From contig NZ_FYEH01000003.1 in NCBI RefSeq assembly GCF_900187945.1, positions 62,001 through 126,000 of the forward strand: a stretch of DNA of 64,000 nt. The letters are read 5' to 3'. A model generated the notes under the pieces. The model was not told the DNA's origin. It searched no databases and saw only the letters and a list, made by a program, of their open reading frames with translations. The translations under genes and the position numbers were made by a program. Positions 57,579-64,000 of this stretch are shown piece after piece. Every line of letters starts with the position of its first letter. The stretch's first letter is position 1. The stretch comes from Arboricoccus pini. GTDB taxonomy: Bacteria; Pseudomonadota; Alphaproteobacteria; Geminicoccales; Geminicoccaceae.

Positions 57579-59945
57579 GTGCGCCACATGTCTGGCAAGG
57601 CCAAGATCAAGGCATACAAGGCTGCTGCCGGCGGCCTTGGCGCACTCGAGGCGGTGGAGCGCCATCTCTGCCGGCAGAAGGTCTTCATCAACGGCAATCG
57701 CGCGCTGCTCCAGATGAACCAGCCCGAGGGGTTCGACTGCCCAGGTTGTGGCTGGCCCGACCCCTCGCACACAAGCTCCTTCGAGTATTGCGAGAATGGC
57801 GCCAAGGCCGTCGCCTGGGAGGCGACCAAGAAGCGGACCATCCCCGCATTCTTTGCCGAACATACGGTAAGCGAACTTTTGGAATGGAGCGACTTCGCGC
57901 TTGAGGACCAGGGTCGCCTGACGCACCCCATGGTCTACGATCCGGCGACGGACCGCTACGTCGAAACGAGCTGGGATGAAGCCTATGCGCTGATTGGACG
58001 GGAGCTTAACAAGCTCCCGGATCCAAACATGGTGGAATTCTATACCTCAGGCCGCGCCTCGAACGAGGCAGCCTTCATGTTCCAGCTCTTCGCGCGCGCC
58101 TGGGGAACCAATAATTTCCCTGACTGCTCCAACATGTGCCACGAATCGACGAGCGTGGCGCTTCCACAATCGATCGGTGTCGCCAAGGGAACGATCGTTC
58201 TCGAAGATTTCGAGAAGGCGGACGCCATTTTCATCTTCGGCCAGAATCCCGGCACCAACAGCCCGCGCATGCTGAATGATCTTCGTGCGGCCGCCAAGCG
58301 GGGGGCGGAGATCATCGTCTTCAATCCGCTGCGCGAGCGAGCTCTCGAGCGCTTCGCCTCGCCGCAGCATGTGGCCGACCTCGTAAAGCCCGTCCAGATC
58401 GCCACGCAATATCATCAGGTGCGTGTCGGCGGTGACCTTGCCGCCATCAAGGGCATCATGAAGGCCGTGCTCGAGGCCGATGCGGAGGCGCTGGCCGAGG
58501 GCCGTCCCTCGATCCTCGACCGGCAGTTCATCGCTACTCACACGACCGGCTTTGAGGCCGTGCAGCAGGATGTCGAGCGTCTGAGCTGGGCCGAGATCGT
58601 ACGCGAATCGGGGCTGACCAAAGAGGCTATACTGACAGCCGCTGGCAGCTATATCCGCGCCGATGCGGTCATCGCCGTCTGGGGCATGGGCATCACCCAG
58701 CACCGGACGGGCGTCGCCAACATCCAGCAGATCGTCAATCTCCTCATGCTGCGCGGCAATCTTGGCAAGCCCGGGGCCGGCTGCTGCCCCGTACGCGGTC
58801 ATTCCAACGTGCAGGGCGACCGTACGGTCGGCATCTACGAGAAGCCCAAGGGACCATTCCTGGACGGTCTGCAGCGCACCTTCGGCTTCGTCCCACCCCG
58901 CGACTGGGGTCACGATGTCGTCGAGGCAATTGAGGCCATGGTGGAGGGCCATTCCAAGGCGTTCATCGGGCTCGGCGGCAATTTCCTCCTGGCCGCACCC
59001 GACACCGAAGTGACAGCGAAGGCGATGCGCGGGCTCGACCTGACGGTCCAGATCGCCACCAAACTCAATCGCGGCCACCTCGTGCACGGCAAGGTCTCCC
59101 TCCTGCTGCCCTGCCTCGGACGCACCGAGATGGACTATCAGGCCTCCGGACCACAATCGGTCACCGTCGAGGATTCGATGTCGTGCGTGCACGCCTCGGC
59201 AGGGCGCAATTTTCCGGCCTCGCGGCATCTCCGCTCAGAAGTGTCCATCATCTGCGGCATGGCCAAGGCGACCCTGCCAGCCTCGCTCGGCATCGATTGG
59301 GACGGCTTCACGGCCAATTACGACCGCATCCGCGATGCAATCGAATCAACGATGCCGGATCTGTTTGCCGGGTACAACGCCAAGATCCGACAGCCCGGCG
59401 GCTTTCGCCTCTATTCGCCCGTCGACCATCGGATCTGGAAGACGCCGAACGGCAAGGCAAACTTCATCGTCCATGACGGCATCGTCGAGGATGACATGCC
59501 CGACAATGACACAAGCGTGCTCAACCTGACGACCATCAGAAGCCACGATCAGTATAACACGACCATCTATGGCCTAGATGACCGCTATCGCGGCGTCTTC
59601 GGCCAGCGCATGGTCGTTTTCGTCAACAAGGCAGACCGTGAGCGGCTTGGCTTTGCAGAGGGCGCGATGGTGGCGATGCGCACCGTCTCGCCGGATGGCC
59701 AGGAGCGACGCGTCGGTGGCTTCCGCTTGGTCGATTACGACATCCCGGCAGGCTGTGCGGCAGCCTATTATCCGGAGACCAATCCGCTGGTACCGCTGCA
59801 CCGTCGAGCTTTGCAGAGCAATACACCGACTTCGAAATCAGTGCCGGTCGTCCTCGAGGCCTGGACTGGAACGTGGAACGATCGTCCGGCACCCGAACTG
59901 GCCTTAGTTCCGCGCGACATGCGGGAAATTGCTGTCGGAGCCTGA
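57579..59945 (+). CDS. FdhF/YdeP-family molybdopterin oxidoreductase
   Basis: A 788-aa molybdopterin oxidoreductase of the formate-dehydrogenase-like YdeP group. FDCPGCGWPDPSHTSSFEYCENGAKAVAWEATKKR carries three Cys, FPDCSNMCHESTSVALPQSIGVAKGTIVLEDFEKADAIFIFGQNPGTNSPRMLNDL follows, and RGNLGKPGAGCCPVRGHSNVQGDRTVGI and TKLNRGHLVHGKVSLLLPCLGRTE are diagnostic. The C-terminal molybdopterin dinucleotide-binding domain contains TTIRSHDQYNTTIYGLDDRYRGVFGQRMVVFVN. YdeP is linked to acid resistance in enterics; the physiological substrate is unknown. LysR is divergent, and an MHS transporter lies 800 nt downstream. Confidence 0.92.
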   Translation: MRHMSGKAKIKAYKAAAGGLGALEAVERHLCRQKVFINGNRALLQMNQPEGFDCPGCGWPDPSHTSSFEYCENGAKAVAWEATKKRTIPAFFAEHTVSELLEWSDFALEDQGRLTHPMVYDPATDRYVETSWDEAYALIGRELNKLPDPNMVEFYTSGRASNEAAFMFQLFARAWGTNNFPDCSNMCHESTSVALPQSIGVAKGTIVLEDFEKADAIFIFGQNPGTNSPRMLNDLRAAAKRGAEIIVFNPLRERALERFASPQHVADLVKPVQIATQYHQVRVGGDLAAIKGIMKAVLEADAEALAEGRPSILDRQFIATHTTGFEAVQQDVERLSWAEIVRESGLTKEAILTAAGSYIRADAVIAVWGMGITQHRTGVANIQQIVNLLMLRGNLGKPGAGCCPVRGHSNVQGDRTVGIYEKPKGPFLDGLQRTFGFVPPRDWGHDVVEAIEAMVEGHSKAFIGLGGNFLLAAPDTEVTAKAMRGLDLTVQIATKLNRGHLVHGKVSLLLPCLGRTEMDYQASGPQSVTVEDSMSCVHASAGRNFPASRHLRSEVSIICGMAKATLPASLGIDWDGFTANYDRIRDAIESTMPDLFAGYNAKIRQPGGFRLYSPVDHRIWKTPNGKANFIVHDGIVEDDMPDNDTSVLNLTTIRSHDQYNTTIYGLDDRYRGVFGQRMVVFVNKADRERLGFAEGAMVAMRTVSPDGQERRVGGFRLVDYDIPAGCAAAYYPETNPLVPLHRRALQSNTPTSKSVPVVLEAWTGTWNDRPAPELALVPRDMREIAVGA

Positions 59946-60300
59946 GCCCGCCATCGCCATTCGCCGTTGACGGGCGGCGTAGGTGAACCCCAGGGTTACT
60001 CCGGCCCGCGGCTGATGAGCCTCGACCTCTCGTGGTAGCCGGTGATGGCGCAGCATCACCGGGAGCAGGCTTGCGATCGCCAGGACGGCCGAGAGGATAT
60101 CCAGGCTGGCCACGCGTAGAGAATTCTAATCCAGACTCCTATTGCGTCCATCAGCACGTTGCCGAATCGCATGAGATGGACTTCCACAACTCTCGCGCGG
60201 CAGAGCGCGCCATAGATCTTGTCGTCACGCCTGCTGCCGAATACCCGCCGGGGGGTGGCAACCACCGTTGTTTTGGCGGCCCCGGGGCGGAGGGGGATGT

Positions 60301-60465
60301 ATGGTATTTTCCAATGGTTTGATCGTCAGCCTCGCGCGTGGCAACGAAGTTATCGTTATCCTGGCGAACCTACGCATTGAAGGGCAGGACGGACACTTCG
60401 ATCGCGTTGCAGACAGCCTAACCATGAGGAGTATGGACGAGGCAAATACCCGATCGCTGCTTTGA
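60301..60465 (+). CDS. Possible 54-aa small protein
   Basis: A short frame with ATG 7 nt after GGAGG (an ideal spacing), encoding a hydrophobic-then-charged peptide (MVFSNGLIVSLARGNEVIVILANL, then RIEGQDGHFDRVADS). I do not recognise it. The ribosome binding site is the only positive evidence; composition does not clearly show codon bias. Confidence 0.25.
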   Translation: MVFSNGLIVSLARGNEVIVILANLRIEGQDGHFDRVADSLTMRSMDEANTRSLL

Positions 60466-60696
60466 CACGAAACCGCCTCGGCGGTCACCTGAGCGAACAC
60501 ATTTCGTCAAATCGATGATGTTCTATCTGCCGATATCATAAACGGTATCAATTCTAGTTAGCGCATCACTTATCTAATTCTTCTTTTCATCTAGTTCTCG
60601 CACGAACGCCAAATAAATAGGTTTTTCGGACGCCGATCACGATGATCGCATAACTCTGATTTGCTCTGGCGGCAAAACTGGCGCAGGCTAAGCATG

Positions 60697-60717
60697 CGTC
60701 CGCCTTGGAAGCGGACG
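60697..60717 (+). repeat. Hairpin in the MHS transporter leader
   Basis: CGTCCGC / GCGGACG arms around CTTGGAA, 28 nt before the start codon of the transporter. It might act in the 5' UTR or be an operator. Confidence 0.4.
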
Positions 60718-60744
60718 GTCAGGGCACCAATAAGGGATAAGGCG

Positions 60745-62136
60745 ATGACGGGGGCAGTCGCAGTGGATGAAGCGACCAATTCGGGATCCTCGGTCATAAC
60801 GACGTCCGAGTTGGCAGTCGCCGCCTGGACGGCCTCGCTCGGAAGCGCACTCGAATATTATGACTTTGCCCTCTACAGCCTGGCCTCGGCGCTGATCTTC
60901 ACGCCGCTCTTCTTTCCTGGGCAAGCGCCGGGCATCGGCCTCCTTGCGAGCTTTGCCACCTACTTCGTCGGCTTTGCCGTAAGGCCGATCGGCGGTATCG
61001 TCTTCGGGGCACTCGGCGACCGGCTAGGCCGCAAGTTCGTCCTCCTTGCCACCATTCTTCTCATGGGCCTGAGCAGCACGGCCATCGGCCTTCTACCGAC
61101 ATTCGAGCAGGCCGGGTTCGTGGCCCCAACTCTTCTGGTACTTTGCCGTATCATGCAAGGCTTGGGAGCAGGGGCGGAACAGGCGGGTGCTGCGGTCCTC
61201 ATGACCGAATATGCGCCCAAGGGCCGGCGTGGATTCTTCGCCTCCCTTCCCTTCATGGGCATCCAGATCGGCACGATCATCGCGGCCCTGGTCTATTTCG
61301 TACTACTCTACAGTACGGAGAACATCGCCGATTCGTGGCTCTGGCGCCTACCATTCCTCGGCAGCGTTCTCATTCTCGCCGTCGCAGTCTGGATGCGCCT
61401 GCGTCTCAAGGAAAGTCCCACCTTCAAGAAGCTCAAGGCGCATGAGCAAGACCGCGAGCATCCGCTACGTGCGCTTCTGCTCGCGTCCAAGCGTCCCATT
61501 TTGATTGGAATCGGCCTGAGGCTAGCCGAGAACGGCGGTTCCTCGATCTATCAGGCACTGGCCGTCAGCTATCTCGTCGGAACTATGGGCCTGCCTCGCG
61601 CGGACGGCTCTTTCGGCCTGATCGTCGCGGCGATCCTGGGAGCCATCACGGTACCGATCGCCGGAGCCCTGACCGATCGGTTCGGGCGTCGGCCGGTCTA
61701 TCGAAGCTTTGCCATTTTACAGTTCGTCCTGGCGATCCCGACCTGGTGGGCGTTCAGCCAAGGCGGCACCACCTTGTCGCTGACGTTCCTTGCCATCTCA
61801 CTGGGTATCGGCGCCTGGGGCATGTTCGGTGCACAGGGAGCTTTGATGCCGGAACTCTTCGGTGCCCGACACCGCTATCTGGGCGTTTCGATGGCACGTG
61901 AGATCTCGGCCGTGATTGCCGGTGGAATCGCCCCGCTCATCGGCTCGGCGCTGATCGCCGCGACGATAGCGCTTCATCCCGATGACGCACGCGGCGTCGG
62001 CGCCTGGCTGCCGATAGCACTCTATCTCATGATACTCACTGCCGGCACGATCTGGGCCACGTTTCTTCTCCCAGAGACGCGTGATCGGGATCTCGATGCT
62101 ATCGAGGATGCCACGGCCGCGGACCGGGCAGGCTAA
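60745..62136 (+). CDS. MHS-family (metabolite:H+ symporter) MFS transporter
   Basis: A 463-aa 12-helix transporter of the MHS branch. The N-terminal AAWTASLGSALEYYDFALYSLASALIFTPLFFP is the MHS signature (G-x-x-x-E-[WY]-[FY]-D-[FY]-x-[LIV]-Y). GALGDRLGRKFVLLATILLMGLSSTAIGLLPT is motif A, RIMQGLGAGAEQAGAAVLMTEYAPKGRRGFFASLP is the second conserved stretch, and DRFGRRPVYRSFAIL repeats motif A. MHS proteins take up dicarboxylates, sugars, osmolytes and aromatic acids with H+. The ATG at 60745 has AAGGG and AAGG upstream. It may serve the FdhF/YdeP pathway. It overlaps the convergent rsmA stop by 4 nt. Confidence 0.9.
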   Translation: MTGAVAVDEATNSGSSVITTSELAVAAWTASLGSALEYYDFALYSLASALIFTPLFFPGQAPGIGLLASFATYFVGFAVRPIGGIVFGALGDRLGRKFVLLATILLMGLSSTAIGLLPTFEQAGFVAPTLLVLCRIMQGLGAGAEQAGAAVLMTEYAPKGRRGFFASLPFMGIQIGTIIAALVYFVLLYSTENIADSWLWRLPFLGSVLILAVAVWMRLRLKESPTFKKLKAHEQDREHPLRALLLASKRPILIGIGLRLAENGGSSIYQALAVSYLVGTMGLPRADGSFGLIVAAILGAITVPIAGALTDRFGRRPVYRSFAILQFVLAIPTWWAFSQGGTTLSLTFLAISLGIGAWGMFGAQGALMPELFGARHRYLGVSMAREISAVIAGGIAPLIGSALIAATIALHPDDARGVGAWLPIALYLMILTAGTIWATFLLPETRDRDLDAIEDATAADRAG

Positions 62137-63011
62137 GGCCGGCCATCGAGCCGCTGCATGTAGAGACGCGTTAAATTGTGAAACTCGGCGAGCGAGAGTT
62201 CCTCGGCACGACGCGTCGACATAATGCCCGCTTCCTCCAGAAGCAGCTCCGGCTCCGGCAACAGGGTCCGCAGAGCTGATCGCAACATCTTGCGCCGCTG
62301 GCCGAATGCCGCCTGCGTGACCCGGCCCAATTGGACGGTGAATGCCTGCGCAGGCCGGTCGGGGCGAGGATCAAAGCGCACTACGCTCGACTCCACCTTG
62401 GGCGGCGGCACAAAGGCGCTGGCTGGCAGATCGAAGAGCCGTTCCACATCGCAGAGGGTCTGGGCCAGGACCGCAAGCCGCCCCCAGGCATCCTCGCCTG
62501 GTCGCGACGTCAGTCGAAGGGCCACCTCCTTTTGAAACATGAGAACGAGCCGCTCGAAGACATCCAGTTCGCCAAGCCATCCGAGCAGAAGCTCGGTCCC
62601 GACATTGTAAGGCAGGTTCGAGATCAAGATCAGTTTGTCACCGCCTGCCAGCGTGCCCGTATCCTGGCGCCGCGCATCACCCTCGATGATCTTTATCACG
62701 CCAGGAAAAAATCCATCCAGATCGTGGAGGGCCGCAAGGCAACGCCTGTCCTGCTCGATCACGGTCAGTCGCCTCGGTGCGGCCCGAAGGATGAACCGCG
62801 TCAGACCGCCGGGCCCCGGGCCGACCTCCACGACCACCTTGCCGGCAAGATCTCCGGCACTGGCGACAATGCGCCCCAGGATGTTGGGATCAGTGAGGAA
62901 ATGCTGGCCAAGCTTCTTGTCGGCGCGAAGGCCATAATGGCGGATGACTTCGCGCAAAGGCGGAAGGTCCGGTTCCGCTGAACGGGTGGATGGCGTGAGA
63001 GGCAGGGTCAT
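62133..63011 (-). CDS. rsmA: 16S rRNA A1518/A1519 N6-dimethyltransferase (KsgA)
   Basis: A 292-aa SAM-dependent enzyme that dimethylates two adenines at the 3' end of 16S rRNA during 30S maturation. KKLGQHFLTDPNILGRIV, VVEVGPGPGGLTRFIL (SAM motif I), ISNLPYNVGTELLLGWL (catalytic NLPY) and FVPPPKVESSVVRF are all present, as are the C-terminal RRKMLRSALRTL residues. The ATG at 63011 starts a proline-rich lead into the domain; an extension to 63077 is unlikely. An SDR gene lies 67 nt upstream on the same strand; pdxA, its common partner, is not visible here. Confidence 0.96.
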   Translation of the reverse strand: MTLPLTPSTRSAEPDLPPLREVIRHYGLRADKKLGQHFLTDPNILGRIVASAGDLAGKVVVEVGPGPGGLTRFILRAAPRRLTVIEQDRRCLAALHDLDGFFPGVIKIIEGDARRQDTGTLAGGDKLILISNLPYNVGTELLLGWLGELDVFERLVLMFQKEVALRLTSRPGEDAWGRLAVLAQTLCDVERLFDLPASAFVPPPKVESSVVRFDPRPDRPAQAFTVQLGRVTQAAFGQRRKMLRSALRTLLPEPELLLEEAGIMSTRRAEELSLAEFHNLTRLYMQRLDGRP

Positions 63012-63078
63012 CGCTCCGGCGTCGGTGGCTCTAGGCGCGTCATGCTTGCCGCAACAATCAGGCGCCGTCGAGAGCATG

Positions 63079-63897
63079 TCAGGGACCTGGTTCCTTGCTG
63101 ACCGTGCGACTCATCAGGCGATCGACGAGACGATCGGGCAATCCTGCAGCCAATTTGGCGAGCAGGAACGTCGTCCAGGGGAAAACAATCTTCGGGCGGC
63201 GCTGGTCCAAGCCTGTCTTGATCAACCGGGCGGCACGCTCCACAGACATCATGAAGGGCATGGGAAAAGGGTTGTCCCGCGTCAGGGGCGTGTCGACAAA
63301 ACCCGGGTAGATCGTCGAGACGGCGATGCCTAAAGGTCGGAGGCGGGCTCGTAACCCCTGTCCGTAGATATGGATCGCCGCCTTGCTGGCGGCGTAAGCA
63401 GGCGCCGCCGCATAGCCGCGATAGGCTGCAAGCGACGCCATTAGCGCCAGCTGTCCCGAGCGCCTCGTCTGAAAACGCGGCAGCAAGGCCTCAACCGTAT
63501 CGATCAAACCGAGAAGATTGATCTCCACGATCGTCCGAGCGACGATACCCCCCGCATCGATTGGCGGCGCCTCGTTCGGGCTGGCTTCGACCGCACCCGC
63601 GATGCCCGCGTTGGCGATCAGCAGATCGATTGGCTGACTATCGTCCCGCGCCAACAGCCACGCTCTCAGAGCATCCCGCTCGCGGACGTCGATCGCCTGG
63701 AGACTGGTGGCACCACCTTCCTCGACGCAGTGCGCAGCCACGCGACGCAGTCGCTCGAGATTTCGCCCCTGCAATGAGACGAGCGCACCCTCCTTGGCAT
63801 AAGCCAGCGCCAATGCAGCTCCAATACCGCTGGACCCACCGGTGATGAGGACGTGCTTACGGGGTTGGTTCGGAGCGTGGCTCGGATTAGTACTCAT
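63079..63897 (-). CDS. SDR-family short-chain dehydrogenase/reductase
   Basis: A 272-aa classical SDR. The cofactor motif is VLITGGSSGIGAALALAYAKEGALV (TGxxxGxG), then NAG in LLIANAGIAGAVEAS, catalytic Ser in LALMASLAAYRG, and YxxxK in PAYAASKAAIHIYGQGLRARLRPLGIAVSTIYPGFVDTPL. It has no signal peptide; a hydrophobic C-terminus (TTFLLAKLAAGLPDRLVDRLMSR) suggests membrane association, as in sterol/retinol-like SDRs. Substrate unknown. The ATG at 63897 is chosen conservatively because upstream ATG codons at 63903 and 63909 are also in frame and no ribosome site is clear. Confidence 0.9.
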   Translation of the reverse strand: MSTNPSHAPNQPRKHVLITGGSSGIGAALALAYAKEGALVSLQGRNLERLRRVAAHCVEEGGATSLQAIDVRERDALRAWLLARDDSQPIDLLIANAGIAGAVEASPNEAPPIDAGGIVARTIVEINLLGLIDTVEALLPRFQTRRSGQLALMASLAAYRGYAAAPAYAASKAAIHIYGQGLRARLRPLGIAVSTIYPGFVDTPLTRDNPFPMPFMMSVERAARLIKTGLDQRRPKIVFPWTTFLLAKLAAGLPDRLVDRLMSRTVSKEPGP

Positions 63898-63955
63898 CCG
63901 CATCGTCATATGTGGTGGGATTTCGCGCAAGAATGCTGGCCTCCGTACTCGTACC

Positions 63956-64000
63956 TCAGTCACGTCGGCGCGGCTTGATGCTAGTCATGTCGTCACCCTC
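63956..64000 (-). CDS. Possible C-terminal end of an upstream gene
   Basis: The minus strand is open for 14 codons from the window edge to a TGA at 63956-63958 (ending MTSIKPRRRD). This could be the tail of a gene preceding the SDR, but it is too short to identify or to be sure it is coding. Confidence 0.25.
   Translation of the reverse strand, partial: EGDDMTSIKPRRRD

Larger units (their letters stand above)
59946..60744. other. Long intergenic region before the MHS transporter
   Basis: 799 nt without a supported gene. It is GC-rich until about 60300 and then strongly AT-rich (60500-60660), which suggests a promoter for the transporter. A minus-strand frame near 59904-60113 reads like the end of a membrane transporter (SLDILSAVLAIASLLPVMLRH) but is stopped just upstream. 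A perfect dyad CGATCA-CGA-TGATCG lies at 60634-60648. Confidence 0.45.

Overview
The window is GC-rich, gene-dense chromosomal DNA, most likely from an alphaproteobacterium. The evidence is an EipB (DUF1849) gene, a DUF1127 small-protein gene followed by a CcsR/Cuckoo-like anti-Shine-Dalgarno RNA candidate, aerobic-type cobalamin genes (cobE, cobB), and a SUF operon led by an Rrf2 regulator. The order is not resolvable by eye; Rhodospirillales or a related lineage would fit. I saw no phage, IS, CRISPR, tRNA or rRNA. Both edges cut genes: ettA at the left, and possibly the tail of an unidentified gene at the right.

Layout. 1-2.5 kb: end of ettA, a palindromic spacer, a small lipoprotein, and a DUF1127 gene with a structured 3' RNA ending in a near-perfect terminator. 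2.5-15.2 kb: a cobalt-related neighbourhood. Cobalamin genes cobE, cobB, cobT and cobS surround a complete cobalt-type nitrile hydratase cluster (7.5-13.2 kb). That cluster holds a CobW-type GTPase, a DUF1097 membrane protein, NHase beta and alpha, a P14K-like accessory protein, the CbtB/CbtA cobalt transporter, a 94-aa unknown and a GlxA-type AraC regulator. phoD and a nitroreductase are interspersed.

16.1-23.9 kb (minus strand): a four-gene operon of MFS transporter, GltD-like flavoprotein with C-terminal ferredoxin domain, pyruvate:ferredoxin/flavodoxin oxidoreductase (nifJ) and a dihydroorotate-dehydrogenase-like protein, preceded by an FNR/FixK-like site. It probably links pyruvate oxidation to low-potential electron carriers at low oxygen. 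24.4-38.8 kb: housekeeping and stress genes: gshA, a ghrA-like reductase, DUF3750, an HtrA-like protein lacking the catalytic triad, a patatin lipase, endonuclease V, a FUSC-family membrane protein, hpt, a SWIM-SNF2 helicase, a GST, a cold shock protein, terC, tag and a rhodanese.

38.8-46.2 kb: a class III CoA transferase, then the SUF iron-sulfur operon sufR-B-C-D-S-sufT, tightly packed with stop/start overlaps. 46.2-64 kb: a large MscS-type channel, EipB, a ROK sugar kinase, rpmG with a clear sigma-70 promoter and terminator, aqpZ, a DUF533 protein, a periplasmic aldose epimerase, a DEAD-box helicase, a LysR regulator divergent from an FdhF/YdeP molybdoprotein, an MHS transporter, rsmA and an SDR.

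The most unusual items are the anti-SD RNA candidate behind the DUF1127 gene, the NHase cluster combining a CobW activator with a P14K protein and a B12-type cobalt importer, the HtrA-like pseudoprotease, and the nifJ operon with its candidate anaerobic control site. No family was checked against a database; all calls rest on reading the translated sequence.
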